Assembly (NCBI GenBank): GCA_910575005.1
Contig: CAJTCL010000024.1
Location: forward strand, 1 to 64,000
DNA from: Lachnospiraceae bacterium
GTDB lineage: Bacteria > Bacillota > Clostridia > Lachnospirales > Lachnospiraceae
Direction: 5' to 3'
Length of the DNA stretch: 64,000 bases
Shown: positions 26,779 through 34,381 of the stretch, in pieces
How the letters are laid out: each line of letters opens with the position of its first letter
How positions within the stretch are numbered: the first letter of the stretch is position 1
Notes under the pieces: model-generated
Told to the model about the DNA's origin: nothing
Seen by the model: the letters and a program-made list of their open reading frames with translations, nothing else
Databases searched by the model: none
Made by a program: the position numbers and the translations under genes

Positions 26779-28258
26779 AGTACCCCTCCAATATCATATT
26801 GCAGTTATTTTCCGACATATCCTTGCTTTTCATCAGAGTTCTTCCCATTTCTTGTATACTTTCCAAATCAGGTATAGGCATGGCATTAACTTCTGTGGAA
26901 TTTACCTGCGTTGAACCATTCAAAATCCTATAATATTCATCGTAAAGAGTTGAATTAAAAATCACATACAAGCCATAGACAAGGCACTCTGACATTTCTG
27001 TTTCTAAACCATCTACAAAGTTAATCTTGTTCTGGGTACTAATTTTCCTATACTGCGGATAATTCTTTGATAAATATACTCCACACTGCAGTCGGCGGTG
27101 TTCTTCCTTTGCAGTAAAACGCTTTACGAACAAATAGTTCCTGTTATCCTGCATTAACCCTCTTTGATCCGTTACCACATACTCGTGTTCTTTTTGAATA
27201 GGGAACTGAACTTGACCCTGTCTGATATGTTGTGAATAAAAGAGTGGAATCGCGCCTTCTTCTGCTTCATCACGAAGACTCTCCCTGTTACGAAAGTCAA
27301 CTGTTAGTCCGGTTTTCATTTTCACCCCAATATCCAGCAAGGTTTTATCAAACTTTTGTAAACGTTCCAACACAGAAATTTCTTTTTTATTGGTTACCAA
27401 ATATACATAAAAATCACTACCTGACACTACAAGGTTATACGGTACTGTCAAAGAGGTCAAATTATCAAAATCATTATTTGACTGCGAAGAAGTAATTGTT
27501 ATTTCTTCTGGTGTTTTGTGTGTCTTTTTTACTTTTATAATAATCGTTTCCTGTAAAACATCCTCTTTATCAAACACTTTATTCCTGCTTACAAACAAAT
27601 GAATATGTTCTAATTTCCCTTCTGTCAGAAAATACTGCCTAAACCGCTTAAAATAAGCACCTGATGTCCATGAGCGTGGAATAATGTACACCATTTCACC
27701 ATTATCAGTAAGATTAAACAATCCCATTGCTGCAAAGATAAAATATAAATTGGGGGCACCATAACAAACTTCTGGCATTGACGTTGCCTCTGGCGCATCT
27801 TTAGATATTTTCATATATGGAGGATTACCAATTACAAAATCATATTTTTTAGGATTGAGATTGCCTCCTATCATATGATTAAAATCCAAATACTGGCTTG
27901 TAATATAATTGTCTGTAATAATCTGTGTTTGAATATCCTTTTTAGACTTTTCCTGACAAATTTGCAAGTTTTCCTTTAGAAGATTTAATATATTGCTATC
28001 ATTCTCATAGCAAGTCAATTCTATTTTCTGTATGGAATCTATCTGTTCTAATTTCTCAATAAGCGCACATGACAAAATCCCTGATCCGGCTCCCGCATCT
28101 AAAATACTAACTTTAGATTGATTTGCGGGAATATTATATAACCCTGCCATATAACGCGATGTATCTTTACTTGTAAAAAATTGACCATATTTCTTGCGCT
28201 CTTTTTTAGGCATACTGTCAATATATTTATTTGTACGTTCAATAACGTAGTCTAACAT
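26771..28258 (-). CDS. DNA adenine N6-methyltransferase, type II R-M partner
   Basis: 495 residues. Motif I is ILDAGAGSGILSCALIEKL (S-adenosylmethionine binding) and motif IV is IGNPPYMKIS (target adenine). A C-terminal target-recognition region follows. The order and length match Eco57I/BsuBI-type N6-adenine methyltransferases paired with BsuBI/PstI endonucleases. It protects host DNA at the sites cut by the adjacent enzyme. GAGGAGAAGG precedes the ATG; the methyltransferase is first in the operon, which allows protection before cutting. Confidence 0.9.
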   Translation of the reverse strand: MLDYVIERTNKYIDSMPKKERKKYGQFFTSKDTSRYMAGLYNIPANQSKVSILDAGAGSGILSCALIEKLEQIDSIQKIELTCYENDSNILNLLKENLQICQEKSKKDIQTQIITDNYITSQYLDFNHMIGGNLNPKKYDFVIGNPPYMKISKDAPEATSMPEVCYGAPNLYFIFAAMGLFNLTDNGEMVYIIPRSWTSGAYFKRFRQYFLTEGKLEHIHLFVSRNKVFDKEDVLQETIIIKVKKTHKTPEEITITSSQSNNDFDNLTSLTVPYNLVVSGSDFYVYLVTNKKEISVLERLQKFDKTLLDIGVKMKTGLTVDFRNRESLRDEAEEGAIPLFYSQHIRQGQVQFPIQKEHEYVVTDQRGLMQDNRNYLFVKRFTAKEEHRRLQCGVYLSKNYPQYRKISTQNKINFVDGLETEMSECLVYGLYVIFNSTLYDEYYRILNGSTQVNSTEVNAMPIPDLESIQEMGRTLMKSKDMSENNCNMILEGYCG

Positions 28259-28389
28259 TTCCTTCTCCTCGCATTATATCCAAAAGACATGATATGTTTT
28301 ATCTTGACTCTTGTATATTAGCACATAAACCCTTTTTTTCTATAAAAATATGATACTCCGCTTCACTTTACAAATCGCAATACCAACGC

Positions 28390-28740
28390 AGCGCTGATTA
28401 TCACAGCATTCCGAAAAGCTTACCAAAAAACGAAATACCCCTTACGGCATTAGTTTACTCTGACCAAAGAACCTAGTACACAACCCTCGCATTCCGGCAT
28501 CTTCTGGATTTCCTTAATGCTATGCCATCTTTTTCAAAGAAATGCTATCCCTTTGACAATGCCTGCTGCGAATACTTTTTCAAATATCAAAGGAAAAAGA
28601 AACAAACCGAAAAGTTACCATTCCTTGCTGGAACTACAGTTTTCTATATTTGAGTACATGGAAGGATATTACCATTTGAAAAGACCGCATGGCTCACTGA
28701 ATACGCTTACTCCAAACGAAGCAGAAACATTATACTAGGA
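28390..28740 (+). pseudogene. IS3-family (IS150 group) transposase fragment
   Basis: Plus-strand frames read ALIITAFRKAYQK, then PSFSKKCYPFDNACCEYFFK, then KSYHSLLELQFSIFEYMEGY and KRPHGSLNTLTPNEAETLY. These are the C-terminal half of an IS3 integrase-type transposase in order, but split by stops and at least one frameshift. The 5' half is gone. The IS right end is probably near TTACTTGACTATAGTTCA at 28791-28808. Confidence 0.8.
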
Positions 28741-28799
28741 ACAGCATGCTTGGTCTGCTCTCAAAAACTTTTATACTTTTTTGTGTCTATTTACTTGAC

Positions 28800-29484
28800 T
28801 ATAGTTCACCTGTGTAAATACCAGATTTTGAAACCGGCAAAAAATATACATTTTTAAAATTATTTGAAAGGCTCCAAATATAGTGCATAAAGCTTCTCTA
28901 ATTTCCTTAAATATTAAATTAACCGGTTTCTCAATACCGTCAATAATATCCATTACATATATATCTAAATGACTTGAAAAGTTTCTTGACTTATGAAAAT
29001 TTAAAACTGTCTTTTTTAGTTGCACTGGCTTTATCTCAATTGTTACTTCAATTATATTTGCTTTTAAGTCAATATCAAACTTATGTTCTTTATGAATTAT
29101 AGGATTCTTTTCTAAATCTCCAAATGTATTATTTCAAAAATTTATAAATTCTAGCATAAAAACAGGACTAATAAGATTATTAGTTTCTTTTACTAAGTCG
29201 TGTGTAATATCTTTTATCTGCTGATTCGATTCTTTAAAGATTTTAACCATATTTTCAATCTTATTAAATGGTATACCAATGTATCGAGAATATAAATACA
29301 TTTAATTATATCTTGCTGATACCATAAATGTATTATTACCTAATAAATGTTTTTAGAACAGATACACTATCTGCATAGCATATGATTTTCCAATATTGTT
29401 ATTTCCATACGTCACAATCAATGCTTTGTCAAGATCATATTCAAATTTATCTATTGGTCCAAATCTTTCGATCATTATTTTCAC
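28800..29484 (-). pseudogene. Broken AAA-family ATPase
   Basis: From a GTG at 29484 (GGGAGC upstream) the minus strand reads MIERFGPIDKFEYDLDKA, then IVTYGNNNIGKSYAMQIVYL with a Walker A motif. Stops and frameshifts follow, with recognisable stretches such as NNLISPVFMLEFINF and LDIYVMDIIDGIEKPVNLIF. Proteins with this start are AAA/OLD-like ATPases often found in defence contexts. The downstream part meets IS3 debris. Confidence 0.6.
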
Positions 29485-29816
29485 TAATATGCTCCCTATC
29501 CTAGCTTATACTAGATAATCACACTCACAAATGCTTGCCTATGAATTTTACTATAATAAAATTACCATTTTTCTAATTTGTAATACAACATCTGACTTTC
29601 ATTTTTATATTATACAATATTAACAGCAGTTTATAGAATCCCTTACTTCTTTTTTATGATGGTGTATTTTTTCAGTTCAAACATAATTTGTTGTAAAACA
29701 ATACAATTAAAGCAGTAATACTATAAAGCTCTAGAACGTACTGAACAAGTCAAACAAATAAAGAAGTGGTTATAAAGCGCAAGTGAATTAAAACATATAC
29801 AGAAATTTTAATTTAA
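29485..29816. other. AT-rich remnant DNA
   Basis: About 330 bases with no intact gene. A short plus-strand frame ending near 29776 (ALERTEQVKQIKKWL) could be the last codons of a lost gene, possibly the missing integrase, but this is weak. Confidence 0.3.
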
Positions 29817-29838
29817 TGGCACCGTTTTAGCACTGCTT
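29817..29838 (+). repeat. Putative integrase arm-type site, right copy
   Basis: TGGCACCG-TTT-TAGCACTGCTT, the partner of 24911-24932 with two mismatches. Confidence 0.6.
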
Positions 29839-29870
29839 TCTACTTTTTCATTATCTCAAAATTTTAAAAA

Positions 29871-29898
29871 GGGACTTCCCTATTCTTAGGAAAGCCCC
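29871..29898 (-). terminator. Terminator beside the displaced tuf tail
   Basis: On the minus strand, GGGGCTTTCC pairs imperfectly with GGAAGTCCC and is followed by TTTTTAAAATTTT. It stands 33 bases past the tuf-like stop at 29931, as a tuf terminator would, but is now separated from tuf by 9.4 kb. Confidence 0.65.
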
Positions 29899-29930
29899 AT
29901 AAAATTTAGTGTTTACCTTTATTAGTTAAA

Positions 29931-29953
29931 TTACTCGATGATAGTAGCCACAC
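29931..29953 (-). other. attL: Left attachment site: copy of the last tuf codons
   Basis: The minus strand reads GTG GCT ACT ATC ATC GAG TAA, encoding VATIIE-stop exactly as the end of EF-Tu, with synonymous differences. It matches 39380-39402 at 20 of 23 positions, including an unbroken GTAGCCACAC. Confidence 0.8.
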
Positions 29954-30054
29954 AACGCTTAATAGCTTTTGCTCTCATTTTTACCATGTTTTCCATTGAC
30001 TTTATAGGCTTTTCCGCTCTTATTTCCTCTGATTTTTCTGTCTGTATGACTTTT

Positions 30055-30074
30055 TAGTACCATTTTAGTACCAC
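30055..30074 (+). repeat. Integrase arm-type site, left copy
   Basis: TAGTACCA-TT-TTAGTACCAC, a tandem of TAGTACCA. It matches 39301-39320 except in the 2-base spacer, in the same orientation. Confidence 0.7.
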
Positions 30075-30076
30075 TC

Positions 30077-30724
30077 TCACAGGCTGTTAAGATGGTTCAT
30101 AATACCCGCCTTTTCCTTATTGGAGAGCATGGAGCATCTGGCCATCCCCATCCAAAACGCACGCTCATAATCCTTTTGGAGTTGCCGGAACTCCTTTAAC
30201 AGTCTTTCGTACTTCTCATGCCGCATATAACGTGGTTTGGGAATATGCCACAAGTCCTGTATAGGCATATCGGGATAATCCCTAAACCACCATGTATACC
30301 CCAGCTCCCTTTCTACTATGCGTTCCATCTTAAGCCGCATTTCATCCATTCCGCTTTTCTGCTGGCTCGCATAATTCAGCTTTGCACAGTTCCGGCACAT
30401 ATAGCGTTCCTGCCGTCTGTAAAGGTATCTGACACGCCGCCCGCAATACGGGCAATGGAAATACATCCTTACAGATTTTCCGTCAATCCCTGGCACTCTG
30501 GATAATATCAAATCTGTATAAGAATCCCCCTCCCTGATTTCTGCCGTTTTCTCTCCCACATAATAGACAATATCGCCCCGGACAAGCGGATATTTCACAG
30601 TTTCCTTGCAGAAAAGGTATTTATCGCACATAAGGTAATCATAAAATGAAAAGCTGTCAATCCTGTGGAAGTTTTCAAGCCGCCTGTGTGTCTTATTATG
30701 ACCGCCGGAACCGTAACCGCCCAT
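30077..30724 (-). CDS. Phage-type zinc-binding hypothetical protein
   Basis: 215 residues. The N-terminus MGGYGSGGHNKTHRRLEN is a motif seen in many phage and island proteins. A central zinc ribbon (CPYCGRRVRYLYRR ... CRNC, about 105-130) is followed by an alpha-helical basic tail. It is the last gene of the late operon, two bases after the previous stop. Nucleic-acid binding is likely; the exact role (regulator, morphogenesis helper or terminase-like accessory) is unknown. Confidence 0.65.
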   Translation of the reverse strand: MGGYGSGGHNKTHRRLENFHRIDSFSFYDYLMCDKYLFCKETVKYPLVRGDIVYYVGEKTAEIREGDSYTDLILSRVPGIDGKSVRMYFHCPYCGRRVRYLYRRQERYMCRNCAKLNYASQQKSGMDEMRLKMERIVERELGYTWWFRDYPDMPIQDLWHIPKPRYMRHEKYERLLKEFRQLQKDYERAFWMGMARCSMLSNKEKAGIMNHLNSL

Positions 30725-30725
30725 A

Positions 30726-31118
30726 TTATGCCATTTCCTTTCCCTGAATCATCCTGTCCAGTATGGCAAGCGTAAGTTTTCGATATGAATAAAAGCTGTT
30801 TCTGCAGCATGGCATTATTTCCGCTTCCCCAAGTTCCCATTTGACCGCCATCCTATCAAACGACTTCCCCTCCATTATGGATTCAACAATCCACTTTGCC
30901 ACGCCCGGAGCCGCATATTGTGCCGCCGCCTGTACTAGCTCCGTGTGATTTCCTGCCCTGCATTCTTCCCGTAGAGCTTTTTCCCGTCCTGCCGTCATTC
31001 CCTTTCTGGCATAGTTCCGAATCATGCTAGGCACGCCATACATATTACACCTGTCGCGCATCCCTATCACCCCTATACAGAAATCCCCTGCCGCCTTTAT
31101 GGAAGCAGGGGAAGCCAT
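30726..31118 (-). CDS. Hypothetical late protein of the element
   Basis: 130 residues, helical, with FDRMAVKWELGEAEIMPCCR and FYSYRKLTLAILDRMIQ near the end, which recalls small phage regulators but is not a certain match. Its start overlaps the capsid stop by one base, so it is co-translated with capsid. Confidence 0.55.
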   Translation of the reverse strand: MASPASIKAAGDFCIGVIGMRDRCNMYGVPSMIRNYARKGMTAGREKALREECRAGNHTELVQAAAQYAAPGVAKWIVESIMEGKSFDRMAVKWELGEAEIMPCCRNSFYSYRKLTLAILDRMIQGKEMA

Positions 31119-31999
31119 TATTTTGTTTCCTGTGCGCCGCTGTTTGCCTTTGCTACTGTCTTTGCCGTCTGCTCTTGATAATAAATCGCTTTCACCTTAT
31201 TATCAAGTACAAATGCATCATAGCAAATACGCCCCTCTACCAAAGAACCGCTGATTCCCGGCGGGTCTTCATGTATCTTGTAATCCTCTAATTTTGTCGG
31301 AGCCACACACGCACACGGATGCGCCAGCATGAAGCCGAAATTCTCCGGGAGCCTTACTGCAGGAACCTTTATGACCGTTGCGCCGTCCATCATTGCAATG
31401 ACCCCTTTAAGGCGCATTTCCTCCGCTATGTCCGTCTCCATGATGATATCCTTGCTGCGTTTCATAATAGTGTATACATCCGGCGTAACTACCAAAATAC
31501 GACCTGTCTCTGGCACCTCCGCATTATCCAGCGCATTGTTCGCTTTGAGTATCTCATCAAAGATATTTGTCGCATCCAATACGACCGCATCCGGCTTATG
31601 CCCTGCGCCGGAACACATCACGCCGTAAGTATAGCTGTCCACCTCCGGCACGACCTTCTCCCTTACCTGCCTTGCCAGTGCGGAAGCCGCCGCCAACTGC
31701 TGCGCTGTTTCGTCATTGTCCAGTTTGTCGATTGCAAACGTAAAGGAACGGTCATTTTTAAGGGTAAATTCCTCCGTTGCCGCATCCAAATCATGGATAG
31801 TGCCATACCGGGAGCCGGTAAATCCTTGAACCGGATTCCTGCTGTAGTCCTGCATTTCGCTTGTGCCGATTTTGTAAACCTTAATGCTGTGCGCCCCTGT
31901 CCAGCTAAAGTCCTGATTCGTCAGGAGCGACTTTTTTGATTCTGTGGTAAAGATTTCATCCGTATACGGCTGAAACTGTGTAACTAAGCTAATTGCCAT
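31118..31999 (-). CDS. Phage major capsid protein
   Basis: 293 residues. TESKKSLLTNQDFSWTGAHS then SIKVYKIGTSEMQDYSRN, LKNDRSFTFAIDKLDNDE, QVREKVVPEVDSYTYGVM and LVVTPDVYTIMK are landmarks of a common Firmicute phage coat family, predicted HK97-like fold. Length is normal for that family, and the usual N-terminal prohead delta domain is not needed because a separate scaffold gene is next to it. It builds the icosahedral shell. The start has GGAGAA, 16 bases after the scaffold stop. Confidence 0.85.
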   Translation of the reverse strand: MAISLVTQFQPYTDEIFTTESKKSLLTNQDFSWTGAHSIKVYKIGTSEMQDYSRNPVQGFTGSRYGTIHDLDAATEEFTLKNDRSFTFAIDKLDNDETAQQLAAASALARQVREKVVPEVDSYTYGVMCSGAGHKPDAVVLDATNIFDEILKANNALDNAEVPETGRILVVTPDVYTIMKRSKDIIMETDIAEEMRLKGVIAMMDGATVIKVPAVRLPENFGFMLAHPCACVAPTKLEDYKIHEDPPGISGSLVEGRICYDAFVLDNKVKAIYYQEQTAKTVAKANSGAQETK

Positions 32000-32015
32000 A
32001 AAATATTATTCTCCT

Positions 32016-32459
32016 TTAATTCAGATTCATGGCTTTTCTGATGGGGTCTATGTTTGCCGCCCGAAATGGTTTTAGCGGACCCGTGAACGGCTTTGCCCTC
32101 TGCGCCTCAAGCTGTGCCTGTTTTTCATCGTCTTTCTTTGATGCCAGCCGTTCCTCCATCAAGCCATCTATGATGCCTAAAGCCTTGTCAAAGGCTTCCT
32201 CACTGCTGCAATTCAGCGCATCCAAAAGCGTTTCCGGGTATCCCTTGTCAATCAGCTTCTGGCGGCTGTTCAAACGGAACTCACGCTGTGCAAGTTCCTG
32301 TTCCCTCTCACCCAGTTCCTTTGATGCCTTTTCCCGGTCTTTCGCAAGCCGCTCCTGCACGATACGGTTTACATCATCCTGCGTGAAAGTCTTTTCCCCT
32401 GCTCCCTGATTTACGGACAGGTCTGTGTTCTGATTCTGATTTGCAATCTCTGTATTCAT
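32016..32459 (-). CDS. Phage scaffold protein (DUF4355-like)
   Basis: 147 residues from the ATG at 32459 with AGGAGG upstream. Residues 1-30 are Asn/Gln-rich, then a long charged coiled coil (NRIVQERLAKDREKASKELG), then KLIDKGYPETLLDALN and a short basic C-terminus (PFRAANIDPIRKAMN) as in scaffolds that recruit coat subunits. Placed immediately before the capsid gene, as in phages. Confidence 0.8.
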   Translation of the reverse strand: MNTEIANQNQNTDLSVNQGAGEKTFTQDDVNRIVQERLAKDREKASKELGEREQELAQREFRLNSRQKLIDKGYPETLLDALNCSSEEAFDKALGIIDGLMEERLASKKDDEKQAQLEAQRAKPFTGPLKPFRAANIDPIRKAMNLN

Positions 32460-32510
32460 AATTCCTCCTAGTTTTACGCCATAGTAGGCTATTTTGCGGC
32501 AAATAGAAAA

Positions 32511-32555
32511 GGCGTGGAAAATCCTACTCACTTTGGAGTAAAACTTCCCACGCCT
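32511..32555 (-). promoter_or_regulatory. Hairpin in the leader of the scaffold-capsid operon
   Basis: AAGGCGTGG and CCACGCCTT arms with about 27 bases between them, in the untranslated leader upstream of the scaffold gene. It could control late-gene expression or mark a packaging-related site. Confidence 0.45.
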
Positions 32556-32620
32556 TATATATGGCTTCCGTCCAGCCTGCCGCCGTCCGGGGTACTGCTG
32601 TATTCTGTTTGCCTATTGAT

Positions 32621-32649
32621 ATTATAACATGAGCCGGGAAGATATACAA
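32621..32649 (-). promoter_or_regulatory. Promoter of the scaffold-capsid (late) operon
   Basis: Minus strand TTGTAT (32644-32649), 17-base spacer, TATAAT (32621-32626), about 160 bases before the scaffold start. Confidence 0.6.
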
Positions 32650-32693
32650 TGTTTTTCTGCCCATATTCCATACCCTATATAGATATGTTTTGC

Positions 32694-32882
32694 CTAAATC
32701 AACGGCGAATTTACACCTTTCTGTGCATTTTCCCTTGGAATGTTTACCTCCAGATATGCACGTTTAAACCGTCCATTTACGCCCTTATCGGCCTTGCACG
32801 ACTTAATTATCGGCTTTAATAATTTAAGCACTGTATAAAGCTCCTGCGGCTTCTCATAGCTGATTCTTATCTTAGTAGACAT
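32694..32882 (-). CDS. Small hypothetical protein
   Basis: 62 residues, basic, KIRISYEKPQELYTVLKLL at the start, suggesting a small nucleic-acid or protein-binding factor. Preceded by a G-rich site (GGGGGGG). Early-region gene of the element, just before the late promoter. Confidence 0.55.
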   Translation of the reverse strand: MSTKIRISYEKPQELYTVLKLLKPIIKSCKADKGVNGRFKRAYLEVNIPRENAQKGVNSPLI

Positions 32883-32922
32883 TATAGCACATATCCCCCC
32901 CCTTTTTTCTATCTATATCTTC

Positions 32923-33120
32923 TTAGTTCATACCGATAAAGAATAAAATCATCATCAGCCAAATAGTGGCAAATGCCATAAGTGCGATTAAATCGTCACT
33001 GTCAAACCTCGGCTTTCTCTCATGCCGCTCCAAGCGTGACGCTTTCAGAAACTTGTCCTTGTCTTTCTCTGCTCCCTTAATGGTGTGGATAACCTCTTTA
33101 AATTTGCGTTCGTCTTTCAT
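32923..33120 (-). CDS. Small membrane protein
   Basis: 65 residues: a basic cytosolic half and one C-terminal transmembrane helix (LIALMAFATIWLMMILFFIG). Start overlaps the upstream gene stop by 4 bases. Function unknown; a holin-like or superinfection-type role is only a guess. Confidence 0.6.
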   Translation of the reverse strand: MKDERKFKEVIHTIKGAEKDKDKFLKASRLERHERKPRFDSDDLIALMAFATIWLMMILFFIGMN

Positions 33121-33662
33121 TCTGCGCCGCCTTTCTTCTTATTCGCTCCTAATAACTGTTCTTCCCATTTCAACTTTCCACTTCCTAACAGATAGCCCAT
33201 AAAGTAAATATATGCTTGGTCTGTACTCCATTCTTTAAACTTGAAATGTCCTTTATCTGCTAAATGTGACATAGCTTCCAAGAGTTCATCACTATAAGGG
33301 ATTGACGGTTTTTTAATGGTTTTTTCGATAATCGGAAAATACTCCTGCGCTATCTGTTCAGCAACTTTTTCACGCCTTTTTTTCAAATATGCGCTGTGTG
33401 CTTCATGAATCTCGTTATAAACCGCCCAGCCATACTTTTTGTAAATACTGTCCATAGTCCGGGCATTGATAAACTTCTTTTCGCTCTCTATCAGAGTAAC
33501 AAACCGCTCAACCTCTTTTTCCGGCAGATTGTTATAGTAAAGCGTGTCTTTGTTGCTCCATATTGCAAGCCGGTACTCTGCTACTGTAATCTTTTCACAA
33601 TACAGAACGTGCATCTGCATAGCGTCTGGCAGTTCATCAAATGCGCATTTTTTTAAAATCAT
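33117..33662 (-). CDS. Hypothetical early protein
   Basis: 181 residues, soluble, with SNKDTLYYNNLPEKEVERFV and AQEYFPIIEKTIKKPSIPYSD. No family recognised. AGAGAGG lies upstream of the start. Coupled to the small membrane protein gene. Confidence 0.6.
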   Translation of the reverse strand: MILKKCAFDELPDAMQMHVLYCEKITVAEYRLAIWSNKDTLYYNNLPEKEVERFVTLIESEKKFINARTMDSIYKKYGWAVYNEIHEAHSAYLKKRREKVAEQIAQEYFPIIEKTIKKPSIPYSDELLEAMSHLADKGHFKFKEWSTDQAYIYFMGYLLGSGKLKWEEQLLGANKKKGGAE

Positions 33663-33784
33663 TTTCTTTCAAATCCTCTCTTTACAGAGGGCAGGAGGGA
33701 ATGTTATAATCCCCTCATACCCTTAACTTTGCTAGGTTTCTGGGTAGCTCTGCCCTGTAGGTATTGGCGTACCTATGGGGCGTT
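33663..33784. other. Hairpin-rich spacer within the early operon
   Basis: Arms GCCCTGTAGGTA and TACCTATGGGGC (33752-33781) form a 12-bp stem including two G-T pairs. Two further hairpins, near 33684-33722, follow on the minus strand. No T tract, so RNA processing or regulation is more likely than termination. Confidence 0.45.
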
Positions 33785-34069
33785 TTAGAGCTCCTTTACC
33801 ATCCTGCCCAACAGTTCATATGTCAGATTAATTTCTTTTCTGTACGCCTCTGTAAGCATTTCAACCACTAACATCATATCATTGGTTTTCGACGCAGGGC
33901 ATGTTATGCGCCCAAGCATTTCATTTTTGCTTTTATCAATAAATTCAAGCGTAATGCTGTCAAGATGCTTGATGTCGGCGTTTTCCAAAAAAGCCACGTC
34001 CTTTTCCTTCTGTTCAATACGTCTGGAAATTGCCGTCATGTTTTCCAATACTTCTGTCCTTCTGCTCAT
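33785..34069 (-). CDS. Hypothetical early protein
   Basis: 94 residues, helical, MSRRTEVLENMTAISRRIEQ start with GGAGGG upstream, eight bases after the previous small gene stop. No known family. Confidence 0.6.
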   Translation of the reverse strand: MSRRTEVLENMTAISRRIEQKEKDVAFLENADIKHLDSITLEFIDKSKNEMLGRITCPASKTNDMMLVVEMLTEAYRKEINLTYELLGRMVKEL

Positions 34070-34077
34070 ATGCCCTC

Positions 34078-34254
34078 CTAATTTGTGTAAACATCCCCTG
34101 AAATACAGAGATAACGGCTCTTACCGTTCTGGCTTGACGATATGCAACCCTCCAGGTTCTTGTCAATGCTGTCAAGCGACACGGCCATCTCTGATAAGTT
34201 ACTGTTGATGGATTCCAACGCATCCACCAAACGGGTTAATAATTCTTCGTTCAT
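34078..34254 (-). CDS. Small coiled-coil protein
   Basis: 58 residues starting MNEELLTRLVDALESINSNL, with AAAGGAG upstream. A heptad-like helix (LLTRLVDALESINSNLSEM, then LDSIDKNL) precedes a short C-terminal end. The stop lies next to the following gene's ribosome binding site, so they are coupled. Confidence 0.65.
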   Translation of the reverse strand: MNEELLTRLVDALESINSNLSEMAVSLDSIDKNLEGCISSSQNGKSRYLCISGDVYTN

Positions 34255-34269
34255 GTGTTCTCCTTTCTC

Positions 34270-34381
34270 CTCTGAAATTTGGGTTTTTGGACTTTTTTGA
34301 TTTTTTCTGGTTAATCTCTATAAAGAAAACAGTTTTTAAGTTTAATCAAATTTGCGTTGAAAAAACCAAAAACCAAAAAAA
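34270..34381. other. AT-rich inverted repeats next to the helicase gene
   Basis: GGGTTTTTGG near 34277 and CCAAAAACCAAAAAAA near 34367 are inverted copies; several T5-T6 runs lie between. It follows the stop of the SF3 helicase gene. Replication origins of P4-like elements often lie next to this gene; a terminator is the simpler alternative. Confidence 0.4.

Larger units (their letters stand above)
24911..29953. mobile_element. Probable older integrated element carrying a restriction-modification system
   Basis: The paired repeats, the terminator at 29871-29898 and the tuf-tail copy at 29931-29953 follow the same order (arm repeat, terminator, tuf tail) as the intact element at 29.9-39.4 kb. 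The integrase is lost, and an IS3 fragment and a broken ATPase lie inside. No left att core is visible, so the left limit is uncertain. Confidence 0.5.

Noticed and set aside
27088-27093. CTGCAG avoidance as support for PstI-like specificity
   Set aside because: CTGCAG occurs several times in the window, including inside the methyltransferase gene, so there is no visible avoidance; protection by methylation is the simpler view.
34014-34223. 69-residue minus-strand frame
   Set aside because: It is out of frame with two better-supported genes (33785-34069 and 34078-34254) that have ribosome binding sites.
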